Positions 10,976-20,974 of a DNA stretch of 24,155 nt are shown one piece after another; positions within the stretch are counted from its first letter, which is position 1, and every line of letters starts with the position of its first letter. A program made the position numbers and the translations under genes. The stretch lies in assembly GCA_019649035.1 (NCBI GenBank), contig BMAT01011332.1:228203-252357 (forward strand), read 5' to 3'. The notes beneath the pieces were generated by a model. The model was not told the DNA's origin. It searched no databases and worked only from the letters and a program-made list of their open reading frames with translations. The stretch comes from Elysia marginata (taxonomy: Eukaryota > Mollusca > Gastropoda > Plakobranchidae).

Positions 10976-11212
10976 TTTTCTGTTTCAGATCAAGAACGTG
11001 CGGTTCCAGCTATCAGATAACTAAATTACTGTTTCAGGACATTATTGTGTGATTCTTTTATCTTATTTTGGCAGTGTGATATAGATTTTGTAACGTACGT
11101 TGTGGTGTACCGGATATTATTAAGCTAATATCTTTTTTCGTCTTACATTGTCTCTAACTCATGTGTACTATTATGTTCATAAATGCGAACCATGGCTAAA
11201 AGCCAAGCCTCT

Positions 11213-11398
11213 CCCATCGTTTAGATTCATATTATGTATTGGCCATCATTTAAAGTTATCAATATTGGTCATCGTTTAGAGTTATGTATTGGTCATCGTT
11301 TAGAGGTATGTATTGGCCATCGTTCAGAGTTATGTATTGGCCATCGTTTAGAGGTATGTATTGGCCATCGTTTAGAGTTATGTGTTTGTCATCGCTTA
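11213..11398 (+). repeat. 24-bp minisatellite
   Basis: Seven or so copies of CATCGTTTAGAGTTATGTATTGGC-like units. The first two are longer and diverged, and the next four are exactly 24 bp. Alternate units carry GTTATG and GGTATG, giving a 48-bp higher-order period. Because 24 is a multiple of three, a 68-codon open frame (11234-11440) with an 8-residue repeat (GHRLELCI) results. I see no start, splice or codon evidence that it is translated. Confidence 0.85.
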
Positions 11399-11440
11399 TT
11401 TATTATGTATTTAATATGTTATGTATTTTTATGTCATTAG

Positions 11441-12504
11441 ATTGACGTTTAACCAAACGCAAATGTCTCATGCAACTAAATCAAACTAGTTGAAACATGC
11501 AGATAGCATATTAAGGAAAATCGTTACATTTTTTGGGGGGAAAAAGCATCTATTTTACGTGTTGGAAATTAAGTTAGTTTCAGAAAATTCAGTTAAAAAA
11601 AAAAAGAAAATAAAGACTGGCATTGGCATTGAAGAATGGCCTTTTTTCAACCTCCTTCCCTCGGAATATGTTTCAAATGTGGAAAACGGTAGCTCTTGTA
11701 TAGAATTTGAGACGACAGAAATAAAGCGCAGATCTAACATATACTTTTATTCTCAATTTTTCATCTCTTAAGCGCGGACATAATTTATGGGAATATTAGT
11801 ATGAAAATAAAATTCTATTATTCATGCGATAAATGACTCACAGTTTTAGCTATTCTTTCAAAACGGGAAGAGATAACAGATAATGTACAAATATAAAGGG
11901 CCAATTATCATGTAAATAGAGTGTTATCTAAAAATGAATAACACATAAGGAGGCTCTTTGCACTTTGACGTTTGCTTGGATGATACCGTTTGCAAATTGA
12001 AGCCTGGTTTATATCACTCGGGCTTTTGGGCAACACCGTAAAACTGTTTTCAAATGAATGAGTTCCGTTAGGTCAACTGAGGAATGCACATTATTGCAGT
12101 CTATAACAACTAACATACTAAACCTGTCAAACGTCACGGGGAAGTACGCTGGTGTCAGAAAAAATAAAATTTGGTAATACTTCACCTTACCCAGCGTTAG
12201 GGGAAGGGTTGCTATTTTTTTTTTGTTTCAGTAAAATGATTTTTTAGGAACGTGGCGGGTCGAAAAGACACACTAGCAAAGGTTTAGATTAAACTTTGAA
12301 AGGTGAAGCAAAATTAAGGCAGGGCAAAGAAATGGTTTATGTGATTGTTATGGAGTAAAAAATGAACATGCACTCAACTGGCAAATCTACGTATTACAAT
12401 TGGGTATATTTTCGAGTAGCTTAAGTTTTCAAAGTGAAAAACAATGAGGTAGAAAAGACATGCATAGCAAAATACAGAGATATTTTGAAACAAGGATAAA
12501 AAGT
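11441..12504. other. Intron-like DNA, no gene seen
   Basis: The 93-codon plus-strand frame at 11490-11771 runs through an A10 tract, giving a Lys run, and has no domain signature. It is probably chance. Confidence 0.4.
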
Positions 12505-12650
12505 AGATATGTGGATAGATGGATAGATGAATAGACGTATAGGTAGGCCTAAGTAGATAGGAAGACAGACAGACAGGCAGACAGATGGATAGTTAGTTAG
12601 GTAGATTTAAAGGTAGATAGATAAATTGATAAATAAATAGTTAGCTAGAG
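12505..12650 (+). repeat. Degenerate GATA/GACA repeat
   Basis: Runs of GGATAGAT, TAGATAGG, GACAGACA and AGGTAGAT make an old tetranucleotide microsatellite. Confidence 0.8.
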
Positions 12651-12923
12651 ACAGTGGCAGATAGAGACAAGCAAGTTACAAAGAGACAGAGGAACAAAAA
12701 CATAAGCGGGCAGGCTAGAAATAGAAATAGAAAAAGAAATCATTATTTGTAATTAGTATATAAATTCAAATTTGCATACATTTCAGCCTAAACTGGCGCA
12801 TTTCCAAGAGCCTACAGAAATAGCGAATAGAACAAAAAGGACTATAAGGGTATTTAGCATAGCACGATCGCAAGCAGCACTGGCTTCTATCGATGTTGTA
12901 ATTATCGATAGAGCCGTACTCAC

Positions 12924-12968
12924 CACGCATCTTCTCGTCACGTCTAGCAGAACCTGGCTTACTGCCAG
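12924..12968 (-). CDS. Candidate 45-nt internal exon of the EF-hand gene
   Basis: On the minus strand a pyrimidine-rich stretch ending TCTGCAG is followed by 45 nt and then a GTGAGT donor (12918-12923). Read with phase 1 at both ends the exon gives AGSKPGSARRDEKMR, a basic, probably disordered linker. Phase 1 output matches the phase 1 acceptor candidate of the EF-hand exon (984), so joining gives KMR followed by EPVSPKRKR and the EF-hand in frame. A second frame (LAVSQVLLDVTRRCV) is also open, so the protein reading is not unique. The surrounding long open frames on both strands are probably chance. No domain is recognisable. Support rests on the splice sites and phase only; RNA evidence would settle it. 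Confidence 0.45.
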
Positions 12969-13092
12969 CTGCAGACATAGCAGAAAACACGTCATACTCA
13001 GTATTGTGTGTATTAGAAGGGCACGCTATGCAAACATTCAATGCAAACATCTTAAATTTTGTAAAGACGTCACCATGAAAGAAAAGATATAA

Positions 13093-13630
13093 CGAGAATA
13101 GAAGGTTTTTTTAATGCAAAAGATAAATGCCACCATACAACTTCTTTGCTTTATATTCTAAAAAGAATATAACTGAATAAATTAATGTCAATAAGTAATC
13201 CCTATTTTACAAACCAAAGATTTATAATAGATGCAGGTCATTTTTTTTCAGCAAATCTGACATTCAACTTACTTCGAGAAAATCTGTAACTTTGTTTTTT
13301 TTTTAATTGTTATTATTGAGTAAATAAATATGCATTAGAGCTTGCTTCTATACTCATAATATAGAAGGTTTATCAGTATGAGTGATAAGGAGGAAAAAAT
13401 CAGTATTCACAGATTTCATCTCAAGTTATTACTGTTCCCATACCTAAAATGTCAACCTATAGTCTTAATTTTTCTTCCAGTAGTTTACACTTTCTCATGA
13501 TTTTATTCTAAGCTATATTTCCTACACTTTAGTTCTTGTAAGGGGAAATCGTTTATAGCACTACAAAGTCATCGTGGAAAAGCTCCCCGCGCCAACATTT
13601 TGACCTCTCAGATAAGTCTGTCTCTTATGA
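13093..13630. other. Intron-like DNA, no gene seen
   Basis: AT-rich with T runs near 13240 and 13295. It leads into the stray SINE tail. Confidence 0.45.
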
Positions 13631-13695
13631 TGTAATATGTAAAGTTTTGAGACTGCCTTCGGCGGTGGAAGACTATAATCCATATTTTTTAAATT
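13631..13695 (+). mobile_element. Detached SINE/LINE 3' tail
   Basis: The segment matches the last 55-60 bp of the SINE at 14827: TGTAAAG, then GACTGCC(T/G)TCGGCGGTGGA, then AGACT/GGACT and an AT-rich end. The sequence to its left does not match that SINE. It is either a 5'-truncated copy or the 3' end of the LINE whose machinery the SINE borrows. Confidence 0.6.
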
Positions 13696-13991
13696 TATGT
13701 TTAGGGAAGGAATACACGTATAACGTTTATCTCTTCAATATTTTGTCTAACAAGTGCCATTATTAACGACCCAAATAAGAACGATACTATAAACGGCTCA
13801 TAGAAAATAGAATTTAAAAAATATTTTGTAGGAATCTTTCTTTTTTTGTTTGTTTGTTCATGTTCTTCAAACAATAAAACGAAGGGAGTTTAATAAGGAA
13901 AACAAGTGAAAATTGTAGGGGCACTAAGAAAAGACCGGTTGTTTCCCTTTCCCGCTCTGACAGGAATGTTGTTCAATAAATTGTAACGCCA

Positions 13992-14084
13992 NNNNNNNNN
14001 NNNNNNNNNNNNNNNNNNNNNNNNNNNNNNNNNNNNNNNNNNNNNNNNNNNNNNNNNNNNNNNNNNNNNNNNNNNNNNNNNNNN
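13992..14084. other. Assembly gap (93 N)
   Basis: Run of 93 N. The reading frame called across it is meaningless. Flanks are plain AT-rich DNA ending in a T run on the right, which may have caused the break. Confidence 0.99.
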
Positions 14085-14826
14085 ATGCAATGCTTTTTTT
14101 TTAACTGTTTATATTATCATTGGCATATCAAGTAGGGCAAATCCAGCAATCCACTTTAAGCTTATTTTATATTAAGTTATGCAAGATACGAAAATTAATG
14201 TTCTCTAGGGACAAAAGTATTGCAACGATGATAATTATGCCTAATGTTACATAATTCTTAGTCAAATTATTAGGTCTAGGACGACAACTTTATTCTTTTA
14301 CTAAGTTTACACAATTTTAATCAACACAATCTACGTGGTAAAAACAATATCAATATTTCGATCAAACCTCTTTAATATGACTACGTCATTTTAAACTTTG
14401 TTTGCACAAATTTTCTCAATATCCATTGGTAGAGCCAAAAATTACCTAAAATCAAAGTTATAAATATCGATAGCCGCAAAACGTCTAGGCACCGAAAAGG
14501 ATGTAGTTACCTATATTTCCGGTAATAATGATATTAAGTCTTTGTAAGATATAGTTTCTATAATTTCTGATTGGCTACTAACATTCTCGTGGTTCGTTGA
14601 AACTAAGTACAGATTGTCTACTTGTTATCTTGTAGCTGAGTAGAAACTCACAAAATCGACTACGAACCAATCATCAAATGACATCAATAACTTTTATCCA
14701 AACCACCTTTTCGCCAAAAGCGTGTTTTTTTTTCCTATCGTTTTTCGTCTTTTCGTTTTATTTCGAGGGTTTCAATTGCTTTTAAAATCTATTCCTGGTT
14801 ATTATACGCACAGAATACGAATTAAT
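14085..14826. other. Unique DNA between the gap and SINE 2
   Basis: Stop-dense in all frames. No repeat or exon signal was seen. Confidence 0.45.
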
Positions 14827-15131
14827 CCTTCCGTGGCAGAGTGGTTAGCGCGTCGGACTTGAGATCTGGAGGTCGTGGGTTCGATTCCCAACCATGTCAT
14901 GCTGCAATTGCCTCGGGAAAGCAATTTAGCCTAACTTTCCCCATTCCGCCCACCTGTAAAATGGGTACTGGCTAAAGGCTTGAAATTGTGGAATGTTAGT
15001 ATTTGAGCGCCTAATAAAATTCCGTACTGTAATGCTGTGAAATAATTATGAGTTGAATTTGATCTGGTGTGTAAAGGCCTGCTGGGGTAAATGTGTAAAG
15101 TCATAAGACTGCCGTCGGCGGTGGAGGACTC

Positions 15132-15163
<32 letters not shown>

Positions 15164-15169
15164 TTTGTG
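14827..15169 (+). mobile_element. tRNA-derived SINE (copy 2) with (TTTA)n tail
   Basis: The head has box A TGGCAGAGTGG (14834-14844) and a perfect box B GGTTCGATTCC (14878-14888), resembling a Leu- or Ser-type tRNA, but the acceptor stem does not pair. The body contains CACCTGTAAAATGGGTACTG, and the 3' end is GACTGCCGTCGGCGGTGG followed by a (TTTA)n tail at about 15139-15166. The body is unrelated to the SINE at 2876, so the window holds two families. Its 3' end recurs near 13631. Target-site duplications were not obvious by eye. Confidence 0.75.
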
Positions 15170-15640
15170 AGCACACTCAAGACATCCTAGGTGGGCGTAG
15201 TTTTCAACTGCAGGGAAAAAAATACAGAAAATACTTAAAGTTGTAATTATGACATCTTTGAGGCAATCAGGGTAAACCAGACACAAGTAGCTCAGAGTCA
15301 GAATAGATTTGAGTTATTAGATCCATGCAAACAAAAAAAACCTACTGTACAATAGACCATTTTCTTATCCAATTCGAAATATACTTCTCTGTATAAAGGA
15401 AAGCTAGATTTATGTTTTTTGCTTATTGAATACTGTTAATAAAAATTAGAATCTTAATTTGTCAAAACTCTGATTTGTTCCTTATTGACCATGGTTGCAT
15501 CACAATTTAAAAAAAGGACGTAACGCACACTGTTGATGTTAAAATTGAGAACAACAGTAAAATAAGAAAGGATGACAATGAGAATGATAAAGTTACCAGC
15601 TATGGTCTATCATGATAGCAAAATATCCACCGGGGCTCAC
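15170..15640. other. Intron-like DNA after SINE 2
   Basis: No features apart from the splice donor of the 49-nt exon at its right edge (15635-15640). Confidence 0.45.
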
Positions 15641-15689
15641 CTCTAATTTGGCTTTGAGAGTACTTGCCAACAATGCCAGCTCCCTCCAC
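15641..15689 (-). CDS. Candidate 49-nt internal exon of the EF-hand gene
   Basis: Read on the minus strand, a textbook acceptor (CTTTATTTTTTCAG) is followed by 49 nt and a GTGAGC donor (15635-15640). With phase 0 entry and phase 1 exit it encodes VEGAGIVGKYSQSQIR, and its last G joins the CT of the 45-nt exon at 12968 to make an Ala codon. Another open frame reads WRELALLASTLKAKLE, and the third frame is stopped. This is the cleanest splice-site pair in the window outside the EF-hand exon. It has no recognisable domain. I infer that it is part of a variable leader upstream of the EF-hands. Confidence 0.5.
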
Positions 15690-16053
15690 CTGAAAAAATA
15701 AAGAAAACCCGATTCGAGTTTAATTTTAAGTCTTTTTGTGTGGATGTGTTCAGGGATTTTTATGCTTCTTGCTGTCTCTTTTTTAGATCTTTTAAATTTA
15801 CCCAGTGAAGAACGTTACAGCCTTACCATAAAAAATTCTTTTAGAAACACTAAATGATGTCTTATAAAAGTATCAAGAAAATGTATTAAAAACAGTTTAA
15901 AATAAGTCGAGAAATTCATTTCTTTATTGTTAAATAAATCAATTTATAGAAAGATAGACGACCGTTTGCAAGAAGATGTTGAAAAGGAAGGAGAAGAAGA
16001 GGTTTAATAAGAGAGACAAAAATATAATGAAGAAAACGTGTATATATGTGTGA

Positions 16054-16405
16054 AAGAGACAGGGAGAGTGACAGAGACAGACATAGAGAAGAGTGAGAAA
16101 AAAAGATAGAGACAGAAAGAGACATGGAGAGAGAGGAGAGACAGACAGATGAAAAGAGAGAATGATAAATAAATAAGGAGAGACAAAGGGGGCAGAGAAA
16201 GAGAGAGAAGGGGGGAGAGAGAGACAGGCGGAAATAGAGGCATATAGTTAAAAAGGTGAGTGTGCATGTGTAAGAGAGACAAAGAGAGGCAGGGAGAGAG
16301 AGGAGAGAGACAGACAGACAGAAAGAGAAATAAACAGAGACATGCAGAGGGGACAGGAAGAGAGATAAGGAGAAAAGAGGGAGAGAGAGGCAGAGGGAGA
16401 GACAA
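16054..16405 (+). repeat. Long degenerate GA-rich satellite
   Basis: About 350 bp of GAGA, GACA and GAAA units with short non-purine breaks (TGTGTATATATGTG before it, GTGTGCATGTG inside). The three long minus-strand open frames across it are Ser/Leu/Cys artefacts of the repeat. Confidence 0.9.
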
Positions 16406-17569
16406 ACAATAGACACACTTGTTTTAAAAGGTGGACAAACAAATCGATAAGTTGACAGACAGCAGCAGGGATTTGGATAGGGGTAAATTGTTAAAAAGAC
16501 AATGACAAAGTTTATTAGATAAAGTATAATAAAGGATTAAATAAACAAGGGAAAAGAAAATATAATCAGACTAAAACACGGACACCAATTGCTTTAATCA
16601 ACGTATATAACCACGAAGAAAAAGACAAATATTATGAAGCTGAACGAAATAAACTCTGTGAATGCCCACGCATTCAGTTTAGGCTGTGCCTGGGAATGTT
16701 TTTATAAACAAGACCAACACCATGTTTTACTGATTGCTCTGCCCAAAAGCAATGAGCTGTTGGAAGCATAAATTACAATGTTTTATAGATTTCGAATAAC
16801 AATGCCGTGCGTGTTTACCAGTCCTGTACGGATAGTAGGCAATAGCGGTTATTCAAGTAGCTTTTGAGTGATCGATTCTGAACCATAAAGCCTTCTTACA
16901 GTAATGTAGTATTATTTTCTTCAAAACAATGCACAAGTCTTCGTTGTAAATAACAAACGGAAAGTTTTTTAAATGGTTATTTATTTATCTTATCAATAAG
17001 TGCAGTTGTCAAAATATCTTTGAAAATATACCATGTATGTTTCCGTTGCATTAGCAAAGTCCATTCGAACCCCCAACATCCTAAGTTCTATTGACTTTCG
17101 ACAGCTTAAAACAGAAAAAAGGCAAACAAACAACCATGAATAAGTGTGCAATGCGTGTAGTGTTTGTTTTACTTAATAGAAATTAAAAATTCAGTCACTC
17201 TACTTTAACCTGATAGCTACGGACACATTTAAAGAGGTATTAGGATCTAGGGACCTAACTGGCTTTTGTGCATTTAATGTCTCCTATGTCCTGTCCTTAA
17301 TCTCTTTCGACTTAGTGAGACTCATGGCAACGAAACACGGGCATTTGGAAGTCATACGCCTACATAAGATATTTTACCAATTTATAAGTCAATATTTTTG
17401 TGGCAGGCCTATATTAGTTAAATAAGATAATTTTCTAGTTATCACGCTTCAAACTATCTATATTTAAATCATTGATAAGTTAATTTTATTTACCTTGTTT
17501 GCCCATAAAAACAATATAAAAAGTTAGATTTCGCTATCATATTTCATTCTCTTTATTTAAAATATATGG
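16406..17569. other. Intron-like DNA, no gene seen
   Basis: AT-rich, with TTTACC words near 16815 and 17489 that could be donors on the minus strand but have no matching acceptors. Confidence 0.4.
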
Positions 17570-17830
17570 AGGCTCCGAAGCCAAAATTTAATCTCACCCA
17601 CTTCAATCGATTTGTACCATTCACGAGCAAATAATCACATTCGCGAAGTCGGAAAAGGGAGGCAACCAAGAATTTCGTGTCCAAAGCCTTCCGATTTTCC
17701 TCTTGAACGAAAGAAGGGGTGTAATTGCGTAAGCTAAAAGGAAGGGGAGGTAACGGGGACAGCTGGCGTCGATAATTGAATAAGGATGCGTTGAGCTTGG
17801 CTGCGGTGATCTATTCTTGTAATGCTGAGG
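17570..17830. other. G+C-richer single-copy block
   Basis: Between AT-rich flanks this stretch has many G/C words (TTCGCGAAGTCGG, GGGGAGGTAACGGGGACAGC, TGGCGTCGATAATTG, GCTTGGCTGCGGTG). No open frame with splice sites was found on either strand. It could be a conserved non-coding element or enhancer. Confidence 0.2.
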
Positions 17831-18732
17831 TATAATTATTTTTGCTCACAATTTGCACTTCAGTGGCATAGCAAAGTAGAGAAGACACATTTTGAGTGTA
17901 ACTTTCAAGTCTTGATCGACAAACAAATATTTTTTCGAAATCGCTGTTCTTTTAACTGCTTAATAAGTTTTTATAGACATGCGTTCTTTCCTTCTTAAGC
18001 TGAGTATTATCCAAACTCTTTGATAATTTTCCTTTTATGCAGGAGACGGACATAAATTTTTTATACCATGGTAGGAAAACATTATTTTTGCGACAAATTA
18101 AATTGCACTTAAATCTATTTGCAAATTTTTAAAACTTGAGAATACCTTCTCGCCAGCAAAGATAGATGAATAAAAGCGTTATCAGGTTATTAATGTGTGA
18201 TTAAACTTTGATCATAAATTCTCCGTCGTTTTCATGTTACGGGGATATGGAGTTAAATGATTGAACTTTGAACAAACCGGCCATAATTTTTAGAGACTAC
18301 ATTATTCTGTAGCCTGAATATTAATTAGGTTTTTCTATTAAAAAAAATCAACAAAACCAATTTCAATCAGAAGTATGGGTGGTAAATAGTTTTTACTCTG
18401 TTCAGCGTTAACAGTCTCAGTTTGTTTTTTTTGTCACAGTAAAATTTTACGTTGAAAGGTTTTACTCATGTTAGGCAGCACTATTGGAATACTTGGTGAA
18501 GCGGATGTAAAACTACACATATAAAAACACCAAAACGACTGGAGGTAATAAAGTCTAACACTCCAAGTGAATGTGTGAGGCACTACAGTTTAGCAGGATC
18601 TCCAACACAAGAAGTAGGTATAACCTTCATTTAAAAAATCAAACCGTATGTTTTTGTTCAGCTTGTGCGAAAAAAAAACTTGTGGAAATGCTAGGTTTGA
18701 ATTTTGATGTTCGCAAAACAGACAAGAACAAC
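17831..18732. other. Intron-like DNA, no gene seen
   Basis: AT-rich. A CCGGCCATAATTTTTAGAG near 18277 faintly recalls the core of the 430-bp repeat, but the match does not extend. Confidence 0.35.
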
Positions 18733-18940
18733 CTGTACTCCTCTCTTTTTCCTTTTTCATAGAAAGTTAGAAATGCTGTCGACTCAGGCGCCGAATCAAC
18801 AATTCGATTGGCCTCTAAAATGTCGAGTTTATAATCATCGTTTTTATCAAGCATGCCGAATCTGATTAGACGAGCGTTGACAACAAGTAACCTTTGTTCC
18901 GTCTCAGAAAAATTATTGTCTGGGTTGTTATGTGCGCGAC
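18733..18940 (-). CDS. Possible exon with a second EF-hand-like loop
   Basis: On the minus strand TTATTTTCCAG (acceptor, 18941-18943) opens a frame with phase 1 entry that stays open for about 90 codons. The other two frames stop quickly. It contains ETEQRLLVVNARLIRFGM, a helix-like run, then DKNDDYKLDILE, which fits the EF-hand loop spacing: D1, N3, D5, D9, hydrophobic at 8 and E12. Tyr replaces the usual Gly at position 6. A helix-like run (EANRIVDSAPES) follows. The donor is weak: CAG/GTTGTT at about 18731 would leave phase 2, which does not join the phase 0 entry of the 49-nt exon at 15689. It may be an exon of the same gene with an unseen partner, an exon of another gene, or a chance open frame. 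Confidence 0.33.
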
Positions 18941-18943
18941 CTG

Positions 18944-19757
18944 GAAAATAATTTTATTTCTTTCTTCGTACATTCACAATAACCAATATAACGTAACACA
19001 TTTGCGCCATTTTCAACGAGTGCTACGTAAACACGATGAATGGTTCGAGTGTTCTTTGTTTAAGCTTTCAAAGTCGTGAAATCATAATTGTCGTACTTGA
19101 AATCCGTAAAGCCCCCCCCCCCCTCTTCCACTTCTGAAAACCTACCTAAACAGGACTTAGCGTAGCATTCGTTATTTAACTCTACACAAGTTAGGTGACT
19201 ATCACAATCAAACAACCTTTTGATATCTGCACTAACAATTTTGTCGTGGTAAGGCCTAAGAGCCCCCTTCTTCCTACGAGTTTCATAGTAAAAATAAACT
19301 TTGAAGTGCTTTTTTTCCTAATCATGACTCTGACTTCTTGGCAATCTGGCTAAAACAAATTTGATTTTAAAAATGTATCGATTGTCTTTTAAAAATGTAT
19401 TTTGTATAATAAAAATCATGAGTATTTATGATGAAAGACATACTTTTAGATTGGCATTGGTTTGAGTCAGAGATGCGTACCATACTAATTAGTATTTTCA
19501 TGACTTCAGTATTTTCATATGAGCAAAGAAAAGATTACACTGAAGACATGATAATTTGCACACAAAAAAGCAAAACCAATTTTAAACGAGATAAGTTCTA
19601 TGTTAATAAACTCGCGTGCAGGGGTGAGCTTGTATTGAAGACAGACTTACAGAGCAAAACCTTAATGACTGCGTTATGTGAATTTATAAACGGCAGTGTT
19701 GAAGGAGAACAAAAATGTGACAAGAAGTAAGAGAAAAACAGAGACAGACTGCAGTTA
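18944..19757. other. Intron-like DNA with one orphan frame
   Basis: Holds a C13 run at about 19112-19124 and a 100-codon plus-strand frame (19428-19730). That frame starts in AATTTATGATG-like context and has mixed composition with no repeat, but I recognise no domain and see no splice or promoter support. Confidence 0.3.
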
Positions 19758-19763
19758 CCTCAC

Positions 19764-19820
19764 CTTGGGGGTGAAATTGCCATTTCGATTTGTGTGGGAT
19801 GAGTAAATAACGAGAGGATG
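19764..19820 (-). CDS. Candidate 57-nt exon upstream of the EF-hand gene
   Basis: On the minus strand CTTATTCCAG (acceptor, 19821-19823) is followed by 57 nt ending CCCAAG and a GTGAGG donor (19758-19763). In phase 0 it reads HPLVIYSSHTNRNGNFTPK and exits in phase 0, which joins directly to the phase 0 entry of the 49-nt exon at 15689. NRNGNFTP recalls a degenerate EF-hand loop, but the key first Asp is His. All three frames are open in so short an exon, so the frame is not proven. The splice sites are good and the strand agrees with the gene. Confidence 0.4.
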
Positions 19821-20459
19821 CTGGAATAAGATCAATATTCGATTACCAAGTTCCGCGGAGCAAACGAGCGCTGGCTTTTGTCGCGAAAAGAAACTTTAAC
19901 GATCTAATAATCTAAAGAACAATTATCAAAGGTAATAGGCCAAACTTACCACGGTTTTAATGTCAACATATCGTGAGAAAATGCATTGATCTGTACTTAT
20001 GCTTTTTATTAACGAGACATCAATAGAGGTTGCTTTATTGATCACAATTAATATAAGAGCAAATTTATAATCACACGAACAACTAAATATTATTTGAAAT
20101 TGTAGTCTACTCTAATGCGACTAAACTCTATTTGTTACTGTAGTTTTAAGATATTTCAAATTTCTAAATATTATAGTCACAGGTTGCGAAATAAGTACAG
20201 CGCTGGATCCTGTAAACCCAAAATGTATTAAAAGAATACTTATAGAGCATTGACCAGAAGTAATATCAGAACAGGCTTAAAGTTCAATCAAAAAGGAAGT
20301 TTACCGATTAAATTGAAGAAACAAAAGAGCGATAGCGGAAATATGTTTGTCGGATTAAGAGTCGTGAATTTTTTACTGAATAACAAGAGGCAATGATACT
20401 GGTATGCAACGAAAATTTGAGCGCCGAGCTGTAAGCTTACAGTGAGCCTGCTGTAGTGT

Positions 20460-20582
20460 TGACGTCGTCCAATTGGCTGTGATCAGTGATGTACTATGGT
20501 TAGCTAATTGTAAATATCACTGGCTGTGATAACCTGTTGTCTGCTGTGAATGCTGTGAAGAAAAAAATCTAGCCTATATAAG
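20460..20582 (+). promoter_or_regulatory. Possible promoter: CRE, CCAAT and TATA-like motifs
   Basis: A CRE-like TGACGTCG (20460-20467) is followed after one base by the palindrome CCAATTGG (20469-20476) and, 98 bp on, by TATATAAG (20575-20582). CRE and CCAAT can act in either direction, and the TATA points to the plus strand. No plus-strand gene is visible downstream; only the antisense LINE is. On the minus strand the cluster lies 640 bp upstream of the candidate exon at 19764-19820, so it could drive that gene from a TATA-less start. Such motifs arise by chance, so this is weak. Confidence 0.22.
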
Positions 20583-20974
20583 CCTGAGGTTAGACAACAC
20601 CCCCCCCCTCCCGCAATATTTTTACCAAAACTATCAAATTATCGGCCGATGATGATAAATGAGCCTTTTTAATGCCATTGTTGAAGCTCTAAAGCGATCG
20701 AGCACCAGATTGGCTCACAGAATGATGTTTGCATGATAGCTTCTCAGGTGGATGATTGTTGCTCGTGTAGTTATAGCGCTATAAATTTAAATGTACGTAC
20801 TTTGCAAAGAATAAACAACAGACGACAGTCGTACACTGTATAATAACTTAACTAGAAGGAGATATGATAGCATGCTGTATAACCAGTAGAAAATTTCATA
20901 TACAAACTTGACGACATTTTTAATTTTGAGGTAGTGGAGGTAATTTGTTTCCCAAGACATACTGCCCCTGACAA

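Noticed and set aside
10990-11022. Plus-strand terminal exon after TTTTCTGTTTCAG (IKNVRFQLSDN and stop)
   Set aside because: The acceptor looks good, but there is no partner exon with a donor on the plus strand and no clear polyadenylation signal nearby.
12122-12150. 25-nt minus-strand microexon near 12.13 kb
   Set aside because: The acceptor is acceptable but the donor (GTTTAG) is poor, and a segment this short is easily produced by chance.
12772-13092. 106-codon plus-strand gene
   Set aside because: No motif, and it overlaps a minus-strand segment with paired splice sites.
13890-14090. Minus-strand frame crossing the N run
   Set aside because: Most of it is unknown bases, so the frame is not real evidence.
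14827-14900. Functional tRNA gene
   Set aside because: Box A and box B are present, but the acceptor stem does not pair, the T stem is imperfect and a SINE body follows.
15916-16442. Three overlapping minus-strand frames up to 166 codons
   Set aside because: All are Ser/Leu/Cys translations of a purine-rich satellite; several frames being open at once is expected there.
18571-18762. 63-codon plus-strand frame
   Set aside because: No motif; it overlaps the 3' end of the minus-strand candidate exon.
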